Part shown: piece after piece, positions 11,541 through 22,100 of the stretch
How positions within the stretch are numbered: position 1 is the stretch's first letter
Layout of the letters: every line of letters starts with the position of its first letter
Assembly (NCBI RefSeq): GCF_047663525.1
Contig: NC_092589.1
Span: 29,571,001 to 29,635,000, forward strand
Source of the DNA: Anas platyrhynchos
Lineage: Eukaryota; Chordata; Aves; Anseriformes; Anatidae
Length of the DNA: 64,000 nucleotides
Direction of reading: 5' to 3'
Notes under the pieces: model-generated
Seen by the model: the letters and a program-made list of their open reading frames with translations, nothing else
What the model was told of the DNA's origin: nothing
Database searches by the model: none
Program-made: the position numbers and the translations under genes

Positions 11541-11632
11541 GCATATACATGTATAAGCATATATATATATATGAACTAAATAGGTAAGTATATATGCATG
11601 TATGTATTTCTATTTAGTTCATATGTTATGCA
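11541..11632. repeat. TA-rich inverted repeat / hairpin
   Basis: The 15-bp arms at 11569-11583 and 11610-11624 are perfect reverse complements (core GAACTAAATAG) separated by 26 bases. The flanking TATA repeats can extend the stem imperfectly. The fold is compatible with a small hairpin RNA or with a simple TA-rich repeat, and the sequence does not decide between them. Confidence 0.6.
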
Positions 11633-13074
11633 CGACTATGCTCAACTCCACATTTTTCTTCATACTGTTTCTATCTTCCTGTGCACTAGAATCAATCAGC
11701 TTCAGTCCCAGAGGTTCTATTAGTTTTTATCTCCTACATTTTCTAAAAGTGTCTCCTCGTGGTTTATATAAATAAAAGCAGAATTTTACAGGAACAACAG
11801 ATTTACAACTTTAATAAGACAGCCCTCTTTCCTGCATTACAGTCTACAGTACATGACAAATCAGGTTAAGCAAGCTAGTATCAAATCTGAAGCCAAACGC
11901 TTTTTTGAGTCAGACCTTAATTCTCTGAAGAGCTTCAAGCTTATTTTAAAGGTGTTAAATTATTTATAAGGAATATCAATTATTTTTCCAGCTTGGGCAA
12001 TATCATACAGTTATATTATATACAACAATAACTAAGGTAGTTTTACTATTTTATTTACTTTAGAACACATTGCCTACATTTTCTTCTTTAAAATCTAGAT
12101 AAACAGTCACTAGGGACAGCCTCATAACTTCTACTAATTTCAAAGAATAAAATATTTTTCTGAAAACAGACTGTCAGAAGCAGACAAAAAAGCATCTGAG
12201 AGACCTGCAAATGGATCTTTATTTATTAGGCTAGTATTATTTAAACAGTATGATTTAACTTAGACACATCAGCAAATAAACTGCAACGAAGTCTTTTCTG
12301 ATAACATACAGAGAAAGAAATACTGATCCTCCAGGTCAGTCAGTATTTTTCTCCCACCAGACATCTCAGCCTATATGCTTTTGCAACATTGTGCAAGGCC
12401 AAACAGTCTTACAGAGAGAAAAAAAATAAAAATAAAAATAAAAATAAAAATATAAAGTTTGTGAATGCAAACAGAAATATCTTGTCACCTGAATAGACTG
12501 AGTTAGGACACCCTCCACAGGCTTTCTGTGCCAAATATGAAAAAACTGTTGCTGGTTCTCCAATAACCGTCCCCAAAACAGAGAAACAAGATTCGTTTCT
12601 GTGAGGGAGGGGTGTGAGCCAGCAGCTCTGCAGCTCTGGAAGTGTTCTCAGCTGAAACCGTTCAGCAAAAAGAGGGCACTTAACTAACTGCTGAACAAAC
12701 GCACATTTTGGGGTGAATGAAGTAACTGTCTCTTAACGAAAAAAAAAAAAAATCAGAAAAAAAAAATATGAAAAGCAATAAACACATTTTCCAGTCAGCC
12801 ACAACTCAAATGTGAGAAAATATAGGGCAAAGATCCAGTCAGGAAAGTGATTTTTAAAATATGTAATAAAGTTCAAAACACGGAGGAATTTCTTTCTTAT
12901 AAATACGTCTTTCTAGGTTCTGGCTCGTGTGGCATTGTTTCTGATATAAACGAGGCAGGTGTGCGAAGAAGCACACCTAAGTGCTTTAGAGAGACCCTGC
13001 ACACAACACAGCCATTAGCAGAAAGCAAAGCGCTGACTTTATTTTCCCTTTACTCTCTTTCCTAACTAACCCTG
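11633..13074. other. 5' flank of PIGM, non-coding
   Basis: No exon is recognised. The stretch holds an AAAAT microsatellite at 12420-12453 and poly-A patches around 12738-12770, and changes sharply to GC-rich DNA at about 13075. The minus-strand frames that extend into this area from the CpG island are composition artefacts. Confidence 0.5.
12420..12453. repeat. AAAAT pentamer microsatellite
   Basis: About six tandem AAAAT units, directly visible. Simple repeat. Confidence 0.9.
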
Positions 13075-13890
13075 GGTACGCCTCCCTCTGCCGCAGGGCT
13101 CCAGGCAGGCCGCCCCCTCCCAGCCCCCAGCGGCTGCCGCAGCCCCGCCCCGGCCAGGGAGGCGGCTTCGGCTCCACACCGCGCACGCGCGGCCGCCCAA
13201 CGGCCGCCAGGCAACGGTCGGCGCCGCCTCCTGCCGCCGCGCACCGGCGGGAGCAGCGCGGCCCCCGAGCGCCGCCATGGCGGAGGGGCGGCGGGGGCCG
13301 GGGCTGGGGGCGGCGCTGTCGGCGGCGCTGCTGTGGCGGCTGGGCCTGGTGCTGTACGGGCTGTACCAGGACGGCGCCATGCGGCTGCGCTACACCGACG
13401 TCGACTACCGGGTGTTCACGGACGCGGCGCGGCTGGTGACCCAGGGGCGGTCGCCCTACGGGCGGGCCACCTACCGCTACACGCCGCTGCTGGCCTGGCT
13501 GCTGACGCCCAACGTGTACCTCGCCGAGGCCTTCGGGAAGCTGCTCTTCGTGGCCGGGGACCTGGCGGCCGCCGGCGTGGCCTACCGGGCGCTGCGGGGC
13601 CGCGGGGTGCCCGCCGGGCAGGCCTGCGGGTGCTGCGCTGCTGCCTGGCTCTTCAACCCGCTGCCCATGGCCGTGTCCAGCCGCGGCAACGCGGAGGCCC
13701 TGGTGGCGCTGCTGGTGCTGGCCACCCTGCAGCTGCTGCAGGAGGGCAGCGTGGGGAAGGCTGCGGTGTGCTACGGGCTGGCCGTGCACCTGAAGATATA
13801 CCCGCTGACATACGCGCTGCCCATCGCCCTGCACCTGCTGGGCAAGCGGTGCGGCGGGGAAAGGGCGGCAGCGGGTGCAGGAAGTGATAA
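13075..13890. promoter_or_regulatory. CpG island spanning the PIGM promoter and 5' coding half
   Basis: The sequence switches from AT-rich to very GC- and CpG-rich at about 13075 and stays so to about 13890, covering the promoter and roughly the first 200 codons of PIGM. This is typical of a constitutively expressed vertebrate promoter. The composition also produces spurious long ORFs in other frames and on the minus strand. Confidence 0.88.
13143..13191 (+). promoter_or_regulatory. GC box and NRF1-like site upstream of PIGM
   Basis: CCCCGCCCC at 13143-13151 is a GC box (Sp1/KLF type). CGCGCACGCGCG at 13180-13191 fits the palindromic NRF1 consensus. They lie about 130 and 90 bp before the PIGM start codon. 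No TATA box is visible. Occupancy is inferred from motif identity and the CpG-island setting. Confidence 0.6.
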
Positions 13891-14551
13891 ACTAGCAAAT
13901 TTTATGACCATGGGGTGCCTCCGGCAGCTGGTGGTAAAGATGCTCAACCGTGACCTGCTGCTCTTTGGAACAGTTGCTGGAGCTGTGCTGGCCACCTTGA
14001 CCATGGCCTTTTATCACCTGTATGGCTGGGAGTTTATGGAGCATGCCTACCTCTACCACCTGACCAGGAGGGATATCCGCCACAATTTCTCTCCCTATTT
14101 CTACATGTTGTACTTAACTGCAGAGAGCAAGTGGAGTTTTGCCTTGGGGCTTGCAGCTTTCCTGCCCCAGCTGCTCCTGCTTCTGGTGGTGTCCGTAGCT
14201 TTTTACAGAGACCTTGCCTTCTGTTGTTTCCTACACACTGCCATTTTTGTCAGTTTTAACAAAGTATGCACATCCCAGTATTTTGTCTGGTATCTCTGCC
14301 TCTTGCCCATCATAATGCCTAATATTAAGATGTCCTGGCATCGTGGTGTGCTGTTGCTCTTTCTGTGGTTTGTTGGACAAGGCCTGTGGCTTGCTCCTGC
14401 ATACTTCCTAGAGTTTAGAGGTTATAACGCTTTTTTGCTTATATGGTTGGCTGGCTTGCTTTTCCTCTTTATTAATAGCTTCATACTTGTTCAAATTATT
14501 TCACATTATCAGGAAGAAACACAAGTTACCAAAAAACTTAAACAGCGGTAG
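13277..14551 (+). CDS. PIGM: GPI mannosyltransferase I catalytic subunit (PIG-M), single coding exon
   Basis: PIG-M adds the first mannose, alpha-1,4-linked and donated by dolichol-phosphate-mannose, to the GPI-anchor precursor in the ER lumen, together with PIG-X. The 424-residue product is about the length of human PIG-M (423) and colinear with it. The family's lumenal D-x-D motif is DVD at 41-43 within [15 protein letters not shown]. Other family blocks are [21 protein letters not shown] (59-79), [16 protein letters not shown] (125-140), HLKIYP (171-176), [20 protein letters not shown] (261-280) and [18 protein letters not shown] (327-344). Many hydrophobic segments are spread over the protein, as expected for a polytopic GT50 enzyme, and the C-terminus is short and polar ([14 protein letters not shown]). 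The start is supported by a perfect Kozak context (GCCGCCATGG) and the N-terminal alignment. The coding region is uninterrupted; human PIGM is likewise encoded in a single exon, so lack of introns does not imply a retrocopy. The 5' half is extremely GC-rich and the 3' half is not. I see no frameshift. Confidence 0.97.
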   Translation: MAEGRRGPGLGAALSAALLWRLGLVLYGLYQDGAMRLRYTDVDYRVFTDAARLVTQGRSPYGRATYRYTPLLAWLLTPNVYLAEAFGKLLFVAGDLAAAGVAYRALRGRGVPAGQACGCCAAAWLFNPLPMAVSSRGNAEALVALLVLATLQLLQEGSVGKAAVCYGLAVHLKIYPLTYALPIALHLLGKRCGGERAAAGAGSDKLANFMTMGCLRQLVVKMLNRDLLLFGTVAGAVLATLTMAFYHLYGWEFMEHAYLYHLTRRDIRHNFSPYFYMLYLTAESKWSFALGLAAFLPQLLLLLVVSVAFYRDLAFCCFLHTAIFVSFNKVCTSQYFVWYLCLLPIIMPNIKMSWHRGVLLLFLWFVGQGLWLAPAYFLEFRGYNAFLLIWLAGLLFLFINSFILVQIISHYQEETQVTKKLKQR

Positions 14552-15180
14552 TAAATAGGCCAGAATACAGAAACAGCATTGGGACCTTTAACAAGGCTTT
14601 TCAGACCACCAGCACTTTGTTAAACAAATACACATACATTGTACTAATGTGTGTGTTGTTCATAAGCAATACTTTGTCAAGGCCCTGAGGGCACCAATAG
14701 TTGCCCAGAGCCACAACTGTCTTGTCCCAGGTGGTGTCTGCAAGGGTGCTCATGCTGAATGGACCTTGAAACTGCACTGTGGCCTTGTCTCTAGCCATGT
14801 GTCCTGCTGCTGCTCCGGACTGGACTCACTGGAAGGACCCTGGACCTGGTATATTACGGTCTGCCACGTCTGGGGCTGTGGATGGACTCTGTTGCCTGCA
14901 CCTTCTCCACCTGCTGTCTGCAGACACAGTGGGGCTGTGCCCTGGTCAGTGAGGGAATGCCTCGTACTGGGGCACTCTCAGCTCCTGGCTTATACCTTCC
15001 CATGGAGTTTTTCTCTGTCCTTGTAGATGCCTGTGGCCTTTGGCTAGCGGAACACAGAAGATGATAAAAAGATGTTTATAGTTCAGCAGTCTTGTGCATT
15101 CCAGTAAATGGGTGGGGGGTTCTTGGTTTTCTTTTGCAAGGGTGAATCTATTTGAATAAAGAAATCACTTAATATGTACA
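14552..15180 (+). other. PIGM: PIGM 3' untranslated region (probable)
   Basis: After the TAG stop, about 600 bp of non-coding sequence lead to the first AATAAA at 15155. The open frames here (14649-15026 and its antisense) have no family similarity. A GT-rich stretch beyond 15185 fits a downstream cleavage element. A second AATAAA at 15941-15946 could give a longer transcript. Confidence 0.6.
15155..15160 (+). terminator. PIGM: PIGM polyadenylation signal
   Basis: AATAAA lies about 600 bp after the stop codon, followed 25-45 bp later by a GT/T-rich stretch (GGAGTTTTTGG). This is the first canonical signal after the gene. Confidence 0.7.
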
Positions 15181-18100
15181 TGTACACTGGAGTTTTTGGT
15201 TTTCTTTCCACAGTAACATTTTAGCAATGTATTTTTTGTGGCCTGTACCCAGTCTTTCTTCAGTGAAGTAAGAAAAAAGTGGTTGTTTTGTATAATTCAT
15301 TATCTCTTTGAAACTCTGAATTTATTTTAGAATTCAAAGTTGCCCACTCTCTCTTCACTCTGCTTCCCTTTCCCACCCCCCCCACCTTTCAGTGTTTGAA
15401 TTTTTGAACAGACTTAATCCCTTCTCTTGCCATTGAGAAAGAGCTCTCTAAATACCTGTCTTGGATGACAGAAACATACAAAGCAAAAACATTTGTGTTC
15501 TTGCTGCCACGATCTAAAAAAATGCCACTGGTTGAAACTGCAGTTTATTGGCAGTTATGGTGGATGCTAACAGAAGCAAATGCAGAGTCAAAGTACAGCT
15601 AGAACGGCACCTGTGTCCCAAAAGCACTAGAGTTTATACCAAAGAGAAATTGAAAATACAGTTTCTCAGTAGTTCAATATCTCTGCTATTAAAAATGAAT
15701 GAAAAAGGAAAGGAAAAGAGATGAGGAAGTAAAGCAGTTGCCAGAAGAAAAGGAAAGCTTTAAAATAACAAGCACTGCAACCTGTCAAAATGAGGTATTT
15801 ATTCCCAGATGAGGTGGGAGAAGATGTGACTGGTAGTGAGAGGAGTTCAGAGCCATTTTGGAGCCAATACTTGCCTCAAGAATGTCCTATGAGAGGTCTG
15901 TAGCTTTTGACAGAGTAAGAAACTCGCCATGTGTTTTTTAAATAAAATCTTAAGTTTACATAGGCATATGCCAAATTTAAGAATTTTCATATTTGGCTCA
16001 GCTTTTCGTTATGTCCTACCTAACCCTACAGGAAAGAAATGAGTAGTGAGTCATGCAGAGCAGAGGCAAGGCAAAATAATCCCAGCCAGTCAGTGCAATT
16101 CTTAGTGCTATCAGTAGGGAAGAATGTGGTAAAGCAAGTTTGCATTTCAGGTTCCTGCCTGACTCCTGCCTTTGAACCTTGTCTCCTGGGCTGCTTCCCC
16201 AGGACTGCAGTGGCTCCCTGACTTGCTTACTGACAGGTTTTTCTGTCCTGGCTACCTCTCGGGGCTGGATTGCAGGGGGTTGCGTGAACTGAGTTAGTTA
16301 CATGAAAGCTGAGGAAACCCCTGAGCTCCCAGTGCCAAAGGACGTGCTACCAGATGTGAAATATTCTTGCACTGCTCTGGCCTGGTTCAGCCATTCTGAT
16401 ATTATGCTAGGAGTAAGGATGATTTCCCCACTTGCACTGGTGCAGGGGTGGTTCTGCTCCCAAGCTGCAAAAGGACTTGATTTTCCTTGCCAATCTCATG
16501 CACACTCACCTTCGCATCATGAAGATCGTGCCAGCCTCTCTTCTTTAAATCCAGAAGTCTGATGAGGCAAATGCACATTCTTTTGACAAACTGTCTTGAT
16601 TTTTTGGGCAGATCTTACAGATGTGGCACTGGATTTTCTTTCCCTGGTTTTGCCTAGGGTGAAGGAAAAAAGACTTCTAGCACCAGCTTGTCTACATCAT
16701 CCACAAAGAGTTTTATCAGTAAAAAGACTGGTGGCACAAGCTGCGTTCGCATACAATTCAGTTTTATACTAATCACCAACGCATTTTATGCGTGCTATGA
16801 CTATGTGAACAGAAAGCATCCTGTGTAGCTTTATTTTGTAAATTCAGGTTTGACATGCCCAATTAAAGTTTCACCAGAAGACTGAAGAGACCCTGCTCTC
16901 TATTCTCCCCCCCCACACCCCCCCCAGGTGCATGTGATAGCTCGTTTTCCCTTACAGCTGATCTTCTATTACCTGTTATGTATTTTCCTGTTTAAAATAG
17001 TTTTCTTCCCCCAAAGCAATGGTTCATATACCTTTAACAGACCTATTTTTGCTTTGTTTAAACACCTTTCCCTTCCCTATTTTACCCTCCTGTCAGCAAG
17101 GAAAGCAAATGAAAACCAAAAGGCAATCCCAGCTTCAAAATCCTTGCAGCAAAAAATGGCATTTTGAGTTGCTGTGTTCATGACATTAACTGTCCATGTA
17201 AGGTAAGAACTGATTTCCTTATGACAAATACATTATTGATTCATTAATAGTCAAACCATTCTGAGGCCTTCAGAAAAGATCTCTGACAAGAGACTAAGGG
17301 GACCTTTCAGTAGCAGGTAGTAGCAGGTCAATAACAGCCCCTCAGTGATAATTAGAGAAAGTCATGCATAAATAAGATTTAAAGAGGACTTTTATAGAAA
17401 CTTAGATTTACAGTCATCAGTTTAATAATCCAATACATATCCCTCTTTTTACAATCGTTTTGTAAGTAAACTAGTCACCCAAATGTGTTTGGAATTTAGA
17501 AATAACCCAGTGGCTCATAAAAAGCTAGATGGGAGAAATGAACTGAAAGAGATGAGCATCAGATATTTGAGTTTGTATCATGCAAATCTCTATTGATAGA
17601 TAAGAAGAATTGAATAACTTCATTCACTGACAAAAAGCACTAAATCAAACTAATTGTAGCCAAGTGCAGAGCAAGTTATAATTCATGAACAAGTCAAGGT
17701 GATGATTAATTATAATGTCCTCAAAAATTACCAAATTCATTGCTAGTGTTCATTTTTATTTTATTATTTTATTTTTTTTGCTTAATGATTGTATGTCCAT
17801 TTACCTTTTATGCTAATACTAGCTTTCATTCCCTTCCATATGTTGCAAAATTGTCGTGCTTTTTTTTTTTTTTTTAATGGTAGAAGTGCCCAACAGATCT
17901 GATGTGTCTCATTTGCACAAATTTTATATATTGCATCAAAAATAGCCCTGAAGTTCAAAGGGCAGGATGTGAAAGAGAAAGAGAAAAGAAGACAAGAAAT
18001 ATCAAGACAAATACTGGTTTTGCTTTGTCTTTTACATTGTAGCCTGTAGTCAAAGGCTAATGGTGGATTCAGGGGTGCCTTCAGTCAAAACTTCAGAATT

Positions 18101-18950
18101 TAACTTCAATTTTCTGCAAAATTTATGAATGGAATTACTAAAACAACAAGGTGAACAAAAATATAATAGCAAATGGTTCATTAAGTTTTAGGATAAGCTG
18201 CTAAATTAGCATATCTGACACAATAACCATGTACTAGTCCTACTATGTAACTGCCCTGTCAGTGTTACTAGCATTGTATTGATTCCTGTAACAGTAAAGG
18301 CAGTAATTATGTGCTCTAAACTGAGCCCATCTGTTGTCTTTCTCAAAGAAACCTTGAAGCTTTTATATGTAACAGCAAGAGGAAATTCCAACATTTTTCC
18401 TAAGGTTTTATAGAGAAGCAAATGCTGAGGGCAGTAAGTCATGAGAAAATTGTTCCTGGTTTTTTGTCTGGTTGGTTGTTTTTTCAGATGAGAAGAATGA
18501 TGCAATTATTTTATAAGTGCTGCTAAAATGAACAGTGAACACATGGAACTCAAAACTATGTTCTTCATACCATTCCCTAGGACAGCCTCAGAGTGTACAT
18601 CCCCGTGTTAGCAGCATTATGGGATAGAACAATGTCCTGAACTGAGGACAAACCCTTTGCTCACACTGAAACCCAAACACTGATGCCCCTTTCTTGCTCA
18701 GTGGCTTATCCATATGCACAGATCTAAACACTGACCTGCACTTCCATAGGCACAGTGAGAAGTCCCAGTCAAGACACCTTTAGATAACATGATGTTTCAG
18801 AGTTGCTCTCTGTAATACAGGGTTCTTAAAGGGTTTTTATATTCTGTACACAAAATCTCTGGTGACTATAAAACTTGAATCACATAAATGTTGATGGAAG
18901 GTAAAAGCGTATGCAATATGAATCTTGAGTTTTAACCAATTCACCAGTAT
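15181..18950. other. intergenic DNA, no gene recognised
   Basis: AT-rich, with no recognisable exon on either strand. Low-complexity items include C-rich runs at 16908-16926, a TTTTA-rich patch at 17752-17780 and a run of about 15 T near 17862-17876. All open frames are short and have no known domains. Confidence 0.5.
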
Positions 18951-19135
18951 CCTGATATTCTTCATTCTAACAATATGTATTATAATTATAACAATATTAT
19001 TATTGTTAATACAAATGTATTTATAATTGTATTTGTATTTTTTATTTTGTATTTGTATTGTATTGTAATTGTATTTTTTAATTTGCATTAATAATACAAA
19101 TGCATTATTAATTATAACAATATGTATTGATCACA
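18951..19135. repeat. AT-rich low-complexity tract with TTGTATT repeats
   Basis: Irregular repeats of TATTTGTATT/TTGTATT type occupy the centre (about 19010-19080). The 12-mer ACAATATGTATT occurs on each side, near 18970 and 19118. A minus-strand ORF through it is Asn/Tyr/Lys-rich and not credible as protein. Confidence 0.6.
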
Positions 19136-22100
19136 TTACTTGTGTAGGCGTCTTGCTTCAGTTATTGTACATGATAAACAAGGTCAGAGATTCAGTGTAT
19201 GTAAGTTTCACAAAGGTGAAAATTTGACGAATTAGAGTCATTGCAATTTTTTTTTGTTGTTTAATTTTACATTACTTTTCTGAAGGGAACTTAAATTATC
19301 CATTAATATAAAAACTGAAATATGCATTTATTGATACCTTTTAAACTTCTTTTTCATTGGACACTGTCCAGTATATACAAAGAATTTGTATATCTGTCCT
19401 TTTTTAACAGTCAACTGCACCTTGTTTCAGCAGAAGTCCTCATGACCATCTCGTCAGTCCATGCAGACTCCTACTAACCTCTTGGCAATAACAAGTCTCT
19501 AAACTTGTAGCTTCTGTCACCAGACTGTTAAACTGCTCAGAAGTTATGGATATACCCACAATTTCCCATCTAAGTGGGAAAGAGTGTGTGACATTATTTT
19601 ACAGCAAGAGGCATGAAGCACAGAAAGATTAAGAAATTTATATAAGATGATAATATAGGAAATGGTAACACAGGCAATAACAGAAAGCCCTAAATCTTTG
19701 ATTCCCTCTACATAGCCCTGGTGACAAGACTCCTTTCTGGCATATGCTGAGTGAGGTACAGGCTTCTACAGGAACACGAGCTTGCTTATTGGAGACAATC
19801 CTACTTAATGCTTAGATAAAGCTTTAACTTTAGCATTTTCTTATTCTTGGAGCTTAACTTTGAATCTTCAACATTCATTTCAAATAAAACACTTCATAGC
19901 TTGCAAGTAAAAAAATGACAGATAAGAGATCATTGCTACTTCATGTGGAAAACAGCAGGGAAACAAACTAGAACATCTGTGGAACAAATACCTAAAGGAA
20001 ATGTCTGTATCTGATTATGTAAGAAGACAGAACTTTTGCCTTGGAAATCAGCTGAAATGCAGTCAATTTGAGCAGTAAACCTGTACTGAGGAACTAACGG
20101 CATTTATATGAAAGGTGTTCTATCAAAGTATGCTTTCCTTATTTACAGGAGGAAATGAGATCTTGGTAACAACTGTCAGGCTGAATGAAGAAAACCTTGA
20201 TTCCTTCACAGTATCATAGTGGGGTTTGTAGGATACTACATCCTACAGTAGCACTTGTGGAGTTGTACAGGCATGACTTGTAATAGGGCATTAATAGGCA
20301 ATATTGTTGGTGTAGCAAGAGACAGGGTATTAGTGGGCAGTTGCTTTGAAAGTGTTTTTTGAAAGTTAACCAAGTAAAAACTGATTTTTACTTCACAAGC
20401 CAGCAGCTGTGTTAATAGAGATGATACTGTTTTGGCAGTAATTTTCCAAGGAGAGCTGCACCCTGCAGCCCATATGCTTCCAGTCTGTGCAAAAGAACAT
20501 TAATTCAAATCCCCTGTTGATCTGACAGTCAACATTTTTTTAATCTATCCCTTGTCCCTCCCACTGATCCAATAGATTGAATTAGCCAGGAAGCAGGCTT
20601 AGAAAATGAAGTGGAAAACAAAGTATGATTATCTTTCTTTTATTTTCTTCACTCTATAGTGTGAATATGCTGAATAATTAAGAACATTACCTTTTGGTAC
20701 ATGGTGCCACTTGAGCTTGGGGTTGGAGTACTTTAAGATATTTTACCCAAATGCAATTGAAGGAAAATTGAGCTACATGGACTTTTGCCAAATGATAGTA
20801 AAGCTACTGATAGTCTGTCAGCTTCAATATTAGCACTATTTTTCCATATTTTGCCGTTATAACAACAATAAAACAACAACAAAACAACAACAGCAAAAAA
20901 GTTAACCCAAATTAGCAATGCTTGTAAATTCTAGTTTCAAGCTTCTCTTACCCAAAGATTTTGGAGAACATGAATAGCTATAAACTCAATAAAGGAGAAC
21001 AAATAACATAACACACAGCATTAATAATTCATTAATTAAGATCTCTTTCCCACAGCTAACAACTTCCTGAAGAAAGTAGCGCTTTATGTATATATATATA
21101 TACACAGTCTGGAGATTCACACGAGTAGCAAGTACTTCTCTACCTTAAAACTGTGAGATGTATTTGAAAATAGATTTTAATTACCATTAGCACTTCCAAG
21201 TATAGTGTTGGCAACAGTCAGCTTGTTAATTCAGGCAGTACAGGAACTGAAGTCATGACCAATTTTCGTTCATGCTCTAATAAACTGGTTGATTAAGTAT
21301 AAGAAAGTTTGTTGCTGGAAGTGAACCAAACATTATTTGTTCACTGGAAAGAAATACAGCATGTCTAGGGCCAAAATTTACATGTGCAGGATGGAGCAAT
21401 GTGATCAAGAAACAAGGATAAAAGTGAGGCCCAGAAGGCTTTGACTATTGTATTGCCTCTGCCACTAATTTATCATTAACAAATGATTTCAGCTTGCTGT
21501 CCTGGTTTCATCTGCTGCTTTTGATTGTTTGAACCATTTAAATAATTTATTCTAGCCATAACCTGTCCCCAAATCCATTCCTGTAACACACTGCCATAAA
21601 GTGATTGCAGTCCTGTTTGCAACAGCTGTGATCCTGTTCACCAGTAAGTTGTGAATGCTAACCTAAAGATACTGTGGTAAAAAAAAAAAAAAAAAGATAA
21701 ATAAACCTTTTTTCATAAGTCATGAAAATAGTTTTTCATAAGTTTTGTTTTTTTTTTTCATCGGTTTTCATTTTTCTGTGGGATGTGTTAATTTCTCAAA
21801 TGCATTCCAGCATTGCATTTGTAGGAGAGGGTAGACTAGTGCTGAAGCTAAATGAAGATCTGGAGGCAGATTAACAGCACTCATGGTAAAAAGCTAAACA
21901 ATAAAGAAAAATAATTTATAAAAATTGAAAGGTAGTTGATACCACAAGTAAATAAAATTTTATTATTAGCTACCTGGTTAGATTGTGCTGGAAGTTGTTA
22001 TTGAAAAAGTATTAGGGAAATGAAACCACAGACAGCTCTGCAGTTGGTGCAAATAGCTATTATTGCCTCAGATGTGAGTCAGCACCTGAAGAACTGTTTC

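Noticed and set aside
12986..13834. 282-codon minus-strand ORF antisense to PIGM
   Set aside because: Its composition (Arg/Gly/Pro/Gln/His-rich) follows from the CpG island. It is antisense to a conserved gene and has no family similarity.
13333..13887. 184-codon plus-strand ORF overlapping PIGM in another frame
   Set aside because: Shadow of PIGM caused by very GC-rich sequence with few stops. It ends where GC content falls.
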